From assembly GCA_002390455.1 (NCBI GenBank), contig DGPN01000047.1, positions 1-64,000 on the forward strand: 64,000 nt of DNA. Direction: 5' to 3'. Both the position numbers and the translations under genes were made by a program. Below, in pieces: positions 26,582 to 35,863 of this stretch. The notes below the pieces were generated by a model that had not been told where the DNA came from, did no database searches, and saw nothing but the letters and a program-made list of their open reading frames with translations. Position 1 is the first letter of the stretch, and every line of letters begins with the position of its first letter. This DNA comes from Flavobacteriaceae bacterium UBA4439. Its GTDB lineage: Bacteria > Bacteroidota > Bacteroidia > Flavobacteriales > Flavobacteriaceae.

Positions 26582-27034
26582 TTATTCCTTGTTTTTGGAG
26601 TCAATCACAATGGTTACAGGCCCATCATTCAACAAACTGACTTTCATATCTGCACCGAAAACACCCTTGGCTATTTTTTTTCCCAATTTTTGCTCTGACA
26701 AGAGTACAAACTGCTCGTATAAGGGAATGGCTGTTTCATGGCGGGCGGCTCTGACATAAGAAGGTCGATTACCTTTTTTGGTCGAAGCCATTAGCGTGAA
26801 CTGACTGATCACCAACAATTCTCCCTTTACCTCAGAAAGACTGAAATTCATTACACCTTTTTCATCATTGAAAATCCTCAGATTGATCAATTTGTTGACC
26901 AACCACTCTACATCGGAGGAATTATCATCATTTTCAATTCCCAACAGTACCAAAAGGCCTTTTCCTATGGCACCTACGGATTTTCCTTCCACTTTCACTT
27001 CCGCACGACTGACCCTTTGAATGACAATTCTCAT
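26582..27034 (-). CDS. dtd: D-aminoacyl-tRNA deacylase
   Basis: At 150 aa it is the standard length. The catalytic SQFTL motif (about residues 77-81) and the cross-subunit GP motif in NDGPVT near the C-terminus are both present. It removes D-amino acids and misplaced Gly from tRNA. It follows rsgA by two bases, so the two are co-transcribed. Confidence 0.95.
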   Translation of the reverse strand: MRIVIQRVSRAEVKVEGKSVGAIGKGLLVLLGIENDDNSSDVEWLVNKLINLRIFNDEKGVMNFSLSEVKGELLVISQFTLMASTKKGNRPSYVRAARHETAIPLYEQFVLLSEQKLGKKIAKGVFGADMKVSLLNDGPVTIVIDSKNKE

Positions 27035-27036
27035 AA

Positions 27037-27969
27037 TTATCTGTAGAGGGCATCCTCCTCCAAAAGTTGTAAATAAGACTTATAACGGCTTTGAGCTATT
27101 TCCCCCGCTTCCAATGCTGATTTAACAGCGCAGTGAGGTTCTTTGGTGTGCATGCAATTGTTGAACTTGCACTGCGATTTCAAAACGGAAAATTCTCTAA
27201 AATAACCCGACAATTCTTCTTTTTGGATGTCCACCACTCCAAATCCTTTGATCCCAGGAGTGTCGATGATTTTGGCACCATCGTCCACATCAAACATTTC
27301 GGCAAAAGTCGTTGTGTGTTGCCCTTGCTGATGCTGATCTGAAATGCGGCCAGTTTTTAAATCCAAATCGGGAGCCAAAGTGTTGACCAATGTAGATTTT
27401 CCGACCCCACTGTGTCCCGAAAACATACTTACTCTATTTGCCATTTTTTTTTGAATAACATTTAGAGTATTGAGTTCGGTTGCAATGACTTCATAACATT
27501 GGTAACCTATTTTTTCATAAATGGATTTCAAAATCCTCATGTTCTCTAATTCGTCTAAACTGTACAAGTCTGTTTTGTTAAAAACCAAAACTACCTTGAT
27601 GGCATAAGCTTGGGCAGTAACCAAAAAACGATCGATAAAAGCGGGGTAAGTAGGAGGTGTTTTGAGTGTGATCATCAAAAATACCTGATCAATATTGGAA
27701 GCAATGATGTGGGTTTGTTTGGATAGATTCACCGATTTTCGGATGATGTAATTTTGACGGGCTTCGATATCAGTAATCACCCCTGTTTTTCGCTCCTCCT
27801 CCCCTTCTGTCTCAAACAAAACCTTGTCTCCTACTGCCACTGGATTGGTGCTTTTAATGCCTTGGATTCGAAATTTTCCTTTGATTCTACAATCGTAGAA
27901 CAGTGCATCAGATTTTACACGATAATGGCTGCCAGTTGAACAATAAACAATCCCTTTTTTGATCATCAT
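27037..27969 (-). CDS. rsgA: Ribosome small-subunit-dependent GTPase A
   Basis: This is a 310-aa protein from the ATG at 27969 (MMIKKGIVYCSTG); the open frame to 28020 has no family support. An OB domain is followed by a circularly permuted GTPase: FNKTDL (G4) comes before GHSGVGKST (G1) and DTPGIKGFG (G3). A C-terminal zinc knuckle carries CKFNNCMHTKEPHC. RsgA checks the 30S decoding centre late in assembly. It diverges from gpmI. Confidence 0.94.
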   Translation of the reverse strand: MMIKKGIVYCSTGSHYRVKSDALFYDCRIKGKFRIQGIKSTNPVAVGDKVLFETEGEEERKTGVITDIEARQNYIIRKSVNLSKQTHIIASNIDQVFLMITLKTPPTYPAFIDRFLVTAQAYAIKVVLVFNKTDLYSLDELENMRILKSIYEKIGYQCYEVIATELNTLNVIQKKMANRVSMFSGHSGVGKSTLVNTLAPDLDLKTGRISDQHQQGQHTTTFAEMFDVDDGAKIIDTPGIKGFGVVDIQKEELSGYFREFSVLKSQCKFNNCMHTKEPHCAVKSALEAGEIAQSRYKSYLQLLEEDALYR

Positions 27970-28030
27970 TGCAAAGAAACAACAAATATTTTTTTCCCTA
28001 GTTGTAAAGAATACTCGCAAAGGGAATTAC

Positions 28031-28038
28031 TATCTTTG
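28031..28038 (+). promoter_or_regulatory. -7 box for gpmI
   Basis: TATCTTTG matches TAnnTTTG exactly, 15 bases before the ATG at 28054. A TTG at 28002-28004 is 26 bases upstream, wider than the usual spacer. Confidence 0.45.
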
Positions 28039-28053
28039 TAAAAAAGATTTTTA

Positions 28054-29571
28054 ATGACCCAAAAAGTAATTTTAATGATCTTGGATGGTTGGGGTTTTGC
28101 CCCTAACCCTGAGGTTTCTGCCGTTGATTTAGCCCATACCCCCAATATGGATGCTTGGTCCGATAAGTATCCTCACGCCTCTCTTTTGACCCATGGAGAA
28201 AACGTGGGTCTCCCCCACGGTCAAATGGGAAACAGCGAAGTGGGGCATATGAACTTGGGAGCAGGAAGAATTGTTTACCAAGACTTGGTTAAAATTTCGA
28301 AAGCCATTGCCGACAAAAGTGTTGAAAAGAATCCAGTTTTGGTAGAGGCTTTAACTTACGCACAAACGCAAAGGAAAAATGTACATTTTTTGGGACTACT
28401 TTCCGATGGAGGTGTACATGCGCATCTGAATCACTTGGAGGGGCTTTTGGAAATGGCGGCGCAATACGATGTTCCCCAAGTTTTTATACACGGTTTTACC
28501 GATGGTCGGGATGTGGATCCCAAATCAGGAGTCGGCTATCTTCAAAAATTATCCCAAAAGCTTGATGAGACCAAGGCAAAGTTGGCCTCCATCACTGGGC
28601 GTTACTATGCCATGGATCGTGATAATAGATGGGAAAGGGTCAAAAAAGCCTATGATGCATTGGTACACGCCAAAGGTACTCCTACCCAAAATATGATCGA
28701 AAGCATTGAAGCCAGCTATGCTGAGGGAGTTACGGACGAGTTTATCGAACCCCTTATTGCGGTTGACTCCAACGAGCAGCCCTTGGGTAAAATTTTGCAA
28801 GGGGATGTAGTGATCTTTTTCAATTACCGTACCGACCGCGGGCGTCAATTGACCAATGCACTATCACAACGTGCTTTCCCAGAACAGGACATGATGCCTT
28901 TGGATTTACATTATGTAACGCTGACCAATTACGACAAAACCTTTAAAGACATAAAGGTTGTCTTTGAAAAAGACAACTTGGAAGACACTTTGGGCGAAAC
29001 ACTTTCCAAAGCAGGGAAAACCCAAATAAGAATTGCAGAAACCGAAAAATACCCCCACGTCACCTTCTTTTTTAATGGAGGTCGAGAAGAGGCTTTTGAT
29101 GGAGAAGAGCGCATCATGTGTCCCTCACCCAAAGTGGCCACCTATGATTTACAACCCGAAATGAGTGCCTTCGACGTAAGAGATGCAATCCTCCCCAAAA
29201 TAGTGAAAGAGCAACCCGATTTCATCTGTTTGAATTTTGCCAATCCAGATATGGTAGGCCACACTGGAGATTTACAAGCCGCCATTAAAGCCTGTGAAAC
29301 GGTAGATCAATGTGCTGGAGAAATTATTGCTGCTGCGCTAGAAAACCAATACAAAATCATTGTCATCGCCGATCACGGAAATTGTGAAACCATGGTCAAT
29401 GCCGACGGCTCCCCCAATACGGCCCATACGGTAAACCCAGTGCCATTGATTTTGGTCGATAAAGACAATACCCCCATCGTTGATGGTGTGTTGGGTGACA
29501 TTGCACCCACCATTCTTAAACTTATGGCGTTGGAGATTCCCACTGCCATGACAGGAAAACCTCTGGTCTAA
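28054..29571 (+). CDS. gpmI: 2,3-bisphosphoglycerate-independent phosphoglycerate mutase
   Basis: This is a 505-aa, manganese-dependent glycolytic enzyme of the alkaline phosphatase superfamily. The catalytic Ser is in GQMGNSEVGHMNLGAGR (about residue 62). ILDGWG at the N-terminus, FTDGRDVDP near 150 and ADHGNCETM near 446 hold metal and substrate ligands. A thioredoxin-like gene starts 25 bases downstream. Confidence 0.97.
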   Translation: MTQKVILMILDGWGFAPNPEVSAVDLAHTPNMDAWSDKYPHASLLTHGENVGLPHGQMGNSEVGHMNLGAGRIVYQDLVKISKAIADKSVEKNPVLVEALTYAQTQRKNVHFLGLLSDGGVHAHLNHLEGLLEMAAQYDVPQVFIHGFTDGRDVDPKSGVGYLQKLSQKLDETKAKLASITGRYYAMDRDNRWERVKKAYDALVHAKGTPTQNMIESIEASYAEGVTDEFIEPLIAVDSNEQPLGKILQGDVVIFFNYRTDRGRQLTNALSQRAFPEQDMMPLDLHYVTLTNYDKTFKDIKVVFEKDNLEDTLGETLSKAGKTQIRIAETEKYPHVTFFFNGGREEAFDGEERIMCPSPKVATYDLQPEMSAFDVRDAILPKIVKEQPDFICLNFANPDMVGHTGDLQAAIKACETVDQCAGEIIAAALENQYKIIVIADHGNCETMVNADGSPNTAHTVNPVPLILVDKDNTPIVDGVLGDIAPTILKLMALEIPTAMTGKPLV

Positions 29572-29596
29572 AAATCATCCCCCAAATATTCAAACT

Positions 29597-30136
29597 ATGA
29601 AAAAAGTTTTTATAATCAGCTTGAGCATCTTGTTCGTTAGTTGTGGTACTTCTCCTCAAAAGCCTTTGGTAACCCAACCGATAAAAGCCAGCAGTGGCGA
29701 AATGATTCTCTTGGGTAAAATCAACATGGCCAATTTACAAAGCTCGGATGTCAGCTCATGGTTTAAGGAAGAATACAACAAGGTTTCGGTCGATCCTCAG
29801 TGGGGAAAAGACTTACAACCTTATCTTAAAGATTTGAAAATAAAAGTTTTTATGGGGACTTGGTGTGAAGACAGTCAGCGGGAAATTCCTCATTTTTTCA
29901 AACTGCTCGATGCGCTGGATTTCGACCAGCGTCATTTGGAAATGTATGCCATGAGTGAGGAAAAAACCACTCCTCAAAATTTTGAAAAGGGTTTAGAGGT
30001 TTTCAATGTTCCCACCCTTATTTTTTTTAGAAATGGAAACGAAATCAATAGATTTGTAGAGTTACCCGTAAACAGTCTCGAATCTGATATTGCAAAAATC
30101 ATTAAAGGGGAGTCCTACACCCATTCGTATGAATAG
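29597..30136 (+). CDS. Thioredoxin-like lipoprotein with a CxxS site
   Basis: This 179-aa protein has a lipoprotein signal: hydrophobic core then the lipobox LFVSC with Cys near residue 16. The thioredoxin-like domain has TWCEDSQRE near residue 93, so the usual CxxC is CxxS. A single active Cys suggests a monothiol exchange, isomerase-like or binding role and not simple disulfide reduction. It lies between gpmI and map; map starts three bases after its stop. Confidence 0.8.
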   Translation: MKKVFIISLSILFVSCGTSPQKPLVTQPIKASSGEMILLGKINMANLQSSDVSSWFKEEYNKVSVDPQWGKDLQPYLKDLKIKVFMGTWCEDSQREIPHFFKLLDALDFDQRHLEMYAMSEEKTTPQNFEKGLEVFNVPTLIFFRNGNEINRFVELPVNSLESDIAKIIKGESYTHSYE

Positions 30137-30139
30137 TAA

Positions 30140-30958
30140 ATGGTAAAAATCAAAAGTTTAGAGGAAATTGAGTTGATGCGTGAAAGCGCATTGATTGTTT
30201 CTCGAACCTTGGGCATGTTGGCCAAAGAAATTAAACCAGGAGTGACCACACTCCATCTGGATCGCTTGGCCGAAGCTTTTATTCGAGACCACGGAGCTGA
30301 ACCAGGTTTTTTGGGATTGTATGACTTTCCAAATACACTTTGTGTAAGCCCCAACGAAGAGGTCGTCCATGGAATTCCCAACAACAAACCCCTAGAGGAG
30401 GGAGACATCCTCTCTGTAGATTGCGGAGCACTTAAAAATGGGTTTTACGGTGACCACGCTTATACCTTCGAACTGGGAACGGTGGGCGATGAGACCAAAA
30501 AGCTATTGGAAGTTACCAAAAAATCGCTCTATATAGGCATAGAAGCCTTTTGCCACGGAAACCGTGTAGGTGATTTGGGTCACGCCATTCAAAGCTATAC
30601 AGAATCTTTTGGCTATGGGGTAGTGAGAGAATTGGTAGGACATGGTTTGGGAAGAGAAATGCACGAATCTCCCGAAATTCCAAACTATGGTAAAAGAGGT
30701 CGGGGGAAAAAATTTAGTAACGGCATGGTCATCGCTATAGAGCCCATGATCAATATGGGTACCAAAAACATACGTCATTTTAGCGATGGATGGACCATCA
30801 AAACCGCCGACAATCAGCCCAGTGCTCATTTTGAACACAATGTGGCTTTGATAGACGGAAAACCACAACTGCTTTCCACCTTTGATTATATCTATGAGGC
30901 TTTGGGGTTTGAATCCGAAGAAGAAATTCCCTTTAAAAAACTTACCGCTAAGGCATGA
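30140..30958 (+). CDS. map: Type I methionine aminopeptidase
   Basis: At 272 aa this is a full enzyme. The five metal ligands are visible: two Asp in SVDCGALKNGFYGDHAY, His in GHGLGREMHESP, Glu in AIEPMINMG and Glu in HFEHNVAL. It removes the initiator Met from new proteins. The stop overlaps the methyltransferase start by four bases (ATGA), so translation is coupled. Confidence 0.95.
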   Translation: MVKIKSLEEIELMRESALIVSRTLGMLAKEIKPGVTTLHLDRLAEAFIRDHGAEPGFLGLYDFPNTLCVSPNEEVVHGIPNNKPLEEGDILSVDCGALKNGFYGDHAYTFELGTVGDETKKLLEVTKKSLYIGIEAFCHGNRVGDLGHAIQSYTESFGYGVVRELVGHGLGREMHESPEIPNYGKRGRGKKFSNGMVIAIEPMINMGTKNIRHFSDGWTIKTADNQPSAHFEHNVALIDGKPQLLSTFDYIYEALGFESEEEIPFKKLTAKA

Positions 30959-31710
30959 AGTGGATGCTACGCTTTTTTCCAAGATCTTTTTTGATTCGGA
31001 TGAGTCTGCTGTTTCAACCTCTGCTGCGAATGTATTTCAAAGGGAATCGATTCACTGACCCCATTGATGGCTCTCAATACCGAAAATTCCTCCCCTATGG
31101 CTATCGTAAAAATCTCCGCCCCAACGCCCTATGTCCTGGGACACTATCCTTGGAACGCCATCGCTTACTCTGGCTTTATATGGATAGGAAAACTGAGTTT
31201 CTAAGCCAAAAACTCAGGTTACTGCATGTCGCTCCAGAGCAAGTTTTTTACCACAAATTCAAACAATTTGAACATTGGGATTATACCACCACCGACCTCC
31301 ACTCTCCCTTGGCCGATGTGAAAGCAGATATTTGCAACTTACCTTTTCAAGACGATCAATACGATTTGATCTTGTGCAATCATGTTTTGGAGCACATTCC
31401 CGATGATCTTAAAGCCATGAGGGAATTGTATCGGGTTTTGAAAAAGGGCGGAACACTGATCGCACAAGTTCCATTAGAAGAAGAAAGAGCGAAAACATTT
31501 GAAGACGACAGCATAACAGACGCAAATGAACGGACAAAAGTTTTTGGACAATACGATCACGTAAGGGTCTATGGGCTGGACTACTACCACCGAATGGAGT
31601 CAGTAGGTTTTTCTACTGAGCGTATTCTTATACAAAAGGACTTGACCCCAGAGGAGATAATTCGTTTTGCCCTTCCCTTACAAGAAAAGATTCCCTTAAT
31701 GCGTAAATAA
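30955..31710 (+). CDS. Class I SAM-dependent methyltransferase
   Basis: This is a 251-aa protein. The methyltransferase fold begins around residue 80 (LLHVAPEQ as a variant motif I) and continues with NLPFQDDQYDLILCNHVLEH near residue 122 and a YRVLKKGGTLI post-motif. A basic, hydrophobic N-terminus may bring it to the membrane. The substrate is unknown. It is coupled to map. Confidence 0.82.
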   Translation: MKWMLRFFPRSFLIRMSLLFQPLLRMYFKGNRFTDPIDGSQYRKFLPYGYRKNLRPNALCPGTLSLERHRLLWLYMDRKTEFLSQKLRLLHVAPEQVFYHKFKQFEHWDYTTTDLHSPLADVKADICNLPFQDDQYDLILCNHVLEHIPDDLKAMRELYRVLKKGGTLIAQVPLEEERAKTFEDDSITDANERTKVFGQYDHVRVYGLDYYHRMESVGFSTERILIQKDLTPEEIIRFALPLQEKIPLMRK

Positions 31711-31745
31711 CTTTTCTTTTTCTAAAAGCTATCCAAATATCATGA

Positions 31746-33812
31746 TCATGGAGTTGAATGATTCTCTATAACCTCAACTCTTTTGAGTAGCTTCTCTAAA
31801 GTTTTTTGATAGAGTTGATTTTGCTTCTTGAGTAGTTGGATTTCTCGCTCCAATCGTGTCACTTCTATTTGCTGAGTTGCCTCAAGTTCATTACCCTCCA
31901 AATCTGCTAAATGAATCAGTTTTTGACCAGACATATGTTCTACCAAACGAACCATTTTCATCATATCGACATTGACCTGTTTGTTTTTAAGGCTATTTTT
32001 CGAATAAAAACTCCAAGCCATCTCTTCACTTGGTTTGCCAATGAGGCTAAAATTATGCGGAGAAATGGTGGATTCGTTCCCTTTGCTGTCAAAAGTGATC
32101 AATTCTATTATGGTCTTGGAAACAGTAGCATACAAACCAGCCTTGTCGGGAATGAAAGCACCTCCCTCATTTAAGATGATCGTGTTTCCACTAAATGTTG
32201 TAGCCGAAACTACACCCACTACCTCCAAGGTTTCTGTAGGAGTAATCGTTCCTATTCCTAAATTACCATTTTTTAAAAGGGTTAGAGCTGTACTTTTTTT
32301 ACTACTACTGGTTCCATTTCCTATGGTCAATAATGGATCATGGTCTACCCAACTGTTTATAGAGGCTCCCGAAAAAGTTTCATTATAGCTGCCCAATAAA
32401 GTTTCCGCATATGAGCTAGCAATTAAACTATTCCCCAACGCAACACTTCGATCGGCTTTGGCCTCGGTGTTGTAACCTAAGCCTACAGAAAACTCCCCTC
32501 TTTTGGATTCATTCCAACTCCCCTTTCCATCTCTACCAGCACGAAAAGCTCCTTTACTTTTGTCAAAAATGATTCGAGTGTCGTCATCTCCTCCTGTTTT
32601 GTTGTCCAATTGATCCGATCCAAAGACGAAATCATCGGTGGTAACATTTCCTTGAAAATTACTGACAACCCCTTTTTTTGTTGAAAAAACTCCTTTTTGA
32701 TCGGATCCAATAATCATCAAACTATCAGAGGTGTTGTGAAACTGAATCCCATTACTCGCCTGTAAGCTAATTTCATTTCCACCCTCCAATTTTATTGAAG
32801 TTTGATTGAGGGTTCCCAACTTCGTAAATTCAAGTGTTTGACCCATGTTGCTGCTATGATTAAGGTCGGATAAATCTACTACTGATTCAGTATCACTAAT
32901 TGAGAGTAAATGGGTGTTTTTATCATAGCTAAGGGTTTGGCTTTGGGGTAAACTGATCACATTACCATTTTCAATACTTAATTTAAGTCCGTTAAGGATC
33001 AATTTTTGATGATCGGTGTCTGAACCAGAGACAAGTTGAGTGGGTAGTTTAAGGGTTTTTTCTACATCACCTTCCAATTGAATTTTGATATGAGTGGTAC
33101 CGCTCATGGCAAATGATGTAATGACTTGTTCATCGGTATTGATCGGGCTTAAATCTACTTTACTATTACTTCCACTAATGGACAGTTCTTTGTTATTTAA
33201 GGATAGGGTTTGGCTGTCCGTATTGGATATTACTGGATTATCGTCACTTCCAGTTGAAGTAGATTCTACCAAAGAACTTAGGTCTACACTCCCTCCATGG
33301 GTTAAAGAAAGTATGTTGTTTTGAAGAGTCAATTGCTGATTTTCAGTTGATGACACCTTCAGAGAACTTAAATCTACTCTTCCTCCATTGGTTAAAGAGA
33401 GTATATTTTCAGTTAAAGTAAGTTGTTGATTGACATTATAGTAATTGGTCAAATTCACCCTTTGTTTACCATTCAAAATCAACTGATGGTCATAAGTTAA
33501 CTCTAATGATGAAGAAGGGACTTGTGAGGCTCCTATGGTCTCCCAACCCTTTTTAATATTATAGACCTCCAAAGCCCCCTTGTCTGTATTAAAGATCATC
33601 AATCCATCTGGGACATCGCCACCAAAGGCAACATCTCTTTGCGACTGAGTTAATCGAGGAAAAAGTACTCCTTGATTTTTACTTTCTAACTCAAGTAATG
33701 CATGGGTATTAATATTTTTGGGATTGTCTCCAATTTTAACTTGAGCGTGGAGACTAATGGCAATAAAAAATACTGTAAAGCCGAATGAAATAAGTAGGTT
33801 GTTTTTTTTCAT
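31746..33812 (-). CDS. Secreted repeat protein with adhesin-like head and C-terminal coiled coil
   Basis: This is a 688-aa protein. Residues 1-24 are a signal peptide (ending LHAQ). A Bacteroidota N-terminal module (about 25-95, LLELESKNQGVLFPRLT and GLMIFNTDKG) precedes at least five beta-repeats of the form LTLxxNxLSLxxGGxVDLSSL (about 105-315). Next comes a segment with SVALGNSLIASSYAETLLG, similar to trimeric-adhesin or tail-fibre heads (about 455-475), then KNGNLGIGT. A C-terminal coiled coil (about 640-685) could hold a trimer. No T9SS sorting domain is visible. It is the last of three genes, after the frameshifted PorP/SprF. Confidence 0.8.
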   Translation of the reverse strand: MKKNNLLISFGFTVFFIAISLHAQVKIGDNPKNINTHALLELESKNQGVLFPRLTQSQRDVAFGGDVPDGLMIFNTDKGALEVYNIKKGWETIGASQVPSSSLELTYDHQLILNGKQRVNLTNYYNVNQQLTLTENILSLTNGGRVDLSSLKVSSTENQQLTLQNNILSLTHGGSVDLSSLVESTSTGSDDNPVISNTDSQTLSLNNKELSISGSNSKVDLSPINTDEQVITSFAMSGTTHIKIQLEGDVEKTLKLPTQLVSGSDTDHQKLILNGLKLSIENGNVISLPQSQTLSYDKNTHLLSISDTESVVDLSDLNHSSNMGQTLEFTKLGTLNQTSIKLEGGNEISLQASNGIQFHNTSDSLMIIGSDQKGVFSTKKGVVSNFQGNVTTDDFVFGSDQLDNKTGGDDDTRIIFDKSKGAFRAGRDGKGSWNESKRGEFSVGLGYNTEAKADRSVALGNSLIASSYAETLLGSYNETFSGASINSWVDHDPLLTIGNGTSSSKKSTALTLLKNGNLGIGTITPTETLEVVGVVSATTFSGNTIILNEGGAFIPDKAGLYATVSKTIIELITFDSKGNESTISPHNFSLIGKPSEEMAWSFYSKNSLKNKQVNVDMMKMVRLVEHMSGQKLIHLADLEGNELEATQQIEVTRLEREIQLLKKQNQLYQKTLEKLLKRVEVIENHSTP

Positions 33813-33842
33813 ATGAGCGAATTTTAGGGATCAATATGATTA

Positions 33843-34786
33843 TTAATTCATGTCAAGATTGTCTTCGGATGTTTCGTCTGTATCCAACTCCTTGCCTTCC
33901 CCTTTTTTATTGTTTAATCGGATTCGGATAATTAGTTCATGATTTCTAAAACCTAATTTAGAAATTAGATCGGGAGTAGGGAATTGATGGGCATAACCGA
34001 CACTAATTGGACCTCCATTGTCAAAAAATGCAGAGAGCCCCAAGCTGCTGTTGTGGTGATAGGCAAAAAGAAACTCGGATTTTTGATAGGTAAAACCTGC
34101 ATTGATAACCGAACTGATGGGGGCACTTTTTACCCATCTACCTAAGCAAGATACAATATACCTCCAGTTGGGTGCAAAAGCAGGTAAACGCAACCCCCCC
34201 GAAAAATAAAGATGGAGGTCATCTACTGGACTTGGGTTGACAGCATCTGCATCCTTATCTTTTAAATGACCCATCAACATAGGAGCCGAAAACGAGAGAT
34301 ATCCCTTATCCATTTTATAATGAACCCCTACTCCTATGTTGGGATAAAAGCGGGTGAGACTTACCAGTTTATCATCGTCATCATGAGTCATATTGATACC
34401 ACTAAAATCCATACTGACGTGATTTCCCCCTGCTTGGACTCCAAGAAATAAGGAATTTCCGTTACCTAATGGCAATCGATAGGAAAAATTGGTAAATATG
34501 TTTGTTTGACGCTCGACAAAAGTTTGGTCAACCATCAAAATGGCTCCATAAGCTAATCTTTTTTCTCCTTCAGGAATAGATAATTTAAAAAGTTGGATGT
34601 CAGGAGCCTCTTTGATACCACTCCATTGACTTCTAAGTTTTAGCTCATTACCACCTGATCCTCTAAACCTGTTGCTGCAGGATTAAAAAATTGCAGGTTT
34701 TGCCCATAAAATGCTATAGGGATGTCCTGTTGTGCCCAAATTAAAAGAGATAAAAGAATCAGAAAAAAAGAGCAAGTTTTTTTCAT
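33843..34786 (-). pseudogene. PorP/SprF family T9SS outer-membrane protein, split by a frameshift
   Basis: The frame from the ATG at 34786 gives a signal peptide and the family opening IAFYGQNLQFFNPAATG, then stops at 34640 after 48 aa. The next frame continues without a stop from NELKLRSQWSGIKEAP through MVDQTFVERQ to 33843. Adding one base at about 34664-34667 (minus-strand GGTTTAGAGG) joins them into one protein of about 313 aa that reads GLRGSGGNELKLRSQW across the joint. PorP/SprF proteins are beta-barrel partners needed to export or attach particular T9SS cargoes. The lesion may be a true mutation, phase variation at a short T-run, or a sequencing error. The gene lies between a CHU_C-type cargo gene and a secreted repeat protein. 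Confidence 0.85.
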
Positions 34787-34808
34787 TTTTAATAAAATTT
34801 CAATGGAT

Positions 34809-35810
34809 TCAATCTGAAATATATAGCCAACCTTTATGGTCTACTTTACCATCTCCATTATAGTCAATGGCGAAGAGATATGGTCCTGTGGGTACGGTAT
34901 CCTTATTTTTTTTAAAATTTCCACCCCAATCATTTTTATAACCAAAAGATTTGGAAAAAACCACCTCACCCCATCGGTTGTATACAGAAACCTTGGCATT
35001 GGGATACTGCTCAATTCCCTCAATGATCCATGTGTCATTTTTACCATCACCATTCGGGGTAATGGCTTGAGAAATGTTTTTGGAATCAATTAGAGGGATC
35101 TTGCGCATCATCAGCGTAAAAGCCTTAAACTTCGAAAAATCCACCTTCTCTTTAGACTGAATATATCCTTCCAATAGGGAATTTGTAACTTCCCCGCTGT
35201 AAAAACCAGCAGTCAATTTACTTTCAATGGGAATCCATCGGTCTCCATCGAACCCTCCGATGGTAATTAAATCCAAAGCTTTTTCTGGGCTAGGAGCATG
35301 ATCTAATAATTCACCCAGATTAGAAAATACATTCCAAGAAATTAACAGCCTCCCTGATCCACGGGGGTTCCGCAATTTCCAGTATTGAGTTTTACTAACA
35401 GCTGCAATCGAATCAACAGATTGAGATACTTCATAAGGGCGATGATGATAGGCCAAATCAAGATATTTAGCTCCCGTAAAATCGAAAATATAAACAGGCT
35501 GAAAAATATTGTCATGCCCCAGGGGAAAGACAAATTCAGAGGAGTTGTAAAAACGAATAAACCCGTCTACATGGTTGGTGTGGTTTGCCCCTGTAGAATT
35601 ACTCCCTTGGGCAAAAGAGAGGATTCCCCCAGAAGTACCTCTATCGGTAATAATTTTTCCTGACTCGAAATAAAGTTGATCAGAGCCAATATGTAACTCG
35701 TTTTTTGGAGAAATGTATACATCACCATAAAGTGCCATCTGCGAAAAGACAGAAAAGCAAGATATGGTGAAACAGAACGCACCAACAATAAGAAAACATT
35801 GCCGTTGCAT
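34809..35810 (-). CDS. T9SS type B sorting-domain (CHU_C) surface protein
   Basis: This 333-aa protein has a signal peptide (residues 1-23). The C-terminal domain (about 248-333) is the gliding-motility-associated CHU_C type: ITPNGDGKNDTW, VSVYNRWGEVVF, WGG, PTGPYLFAIDYNGDG and a final GWLYISD. This targets it to the type IX secretion system. The N-terminal 220 residues are a beta-rich module without catalytic motifs, so an adhesive or structural role is likely. It is the first of a three-gene set with PorP/SprF and a secreted repeat protein; type B cargoes commonly have such a PorP/SprF neighbour (SprB-SprF is the known example). Confidence 0.88.
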   Translation of the reverse strand: MQRQCFLIVGAFCFTISCFSVFSQMALYGDVYISPKNELHIGSDQLYFESGKIITDRGTSGGILSFAQGSNSTGANHTNHVDGFIRFYNSSEFVFPLGHDNIFQPVYIFDFTGAKYLDLAYHHRPYEVSQSVDSIAAVSKTQYWKLRNPRGSGRLLISWNVFSNLGELLDHAPSPEKALDLITIGGFDGDRWIPIESKLTAGFYSGEVTNSLLEGYIQSKEKVDFSKFKAFTLMMRKIPLIDSKNISQAITPNGDGKNDTWIIEGIEQYPNAKVSVYNRWGEVVFSKSFGYKNDWGGNFKKNKDTVPTGPYLFAIDYNGDGKVDHKGWLYISD

Positions 35811-35863
35811 GGTTGGGACATTAAGTAGGCTTTAGTATATTAATTTATACATAAAATGGGGAA

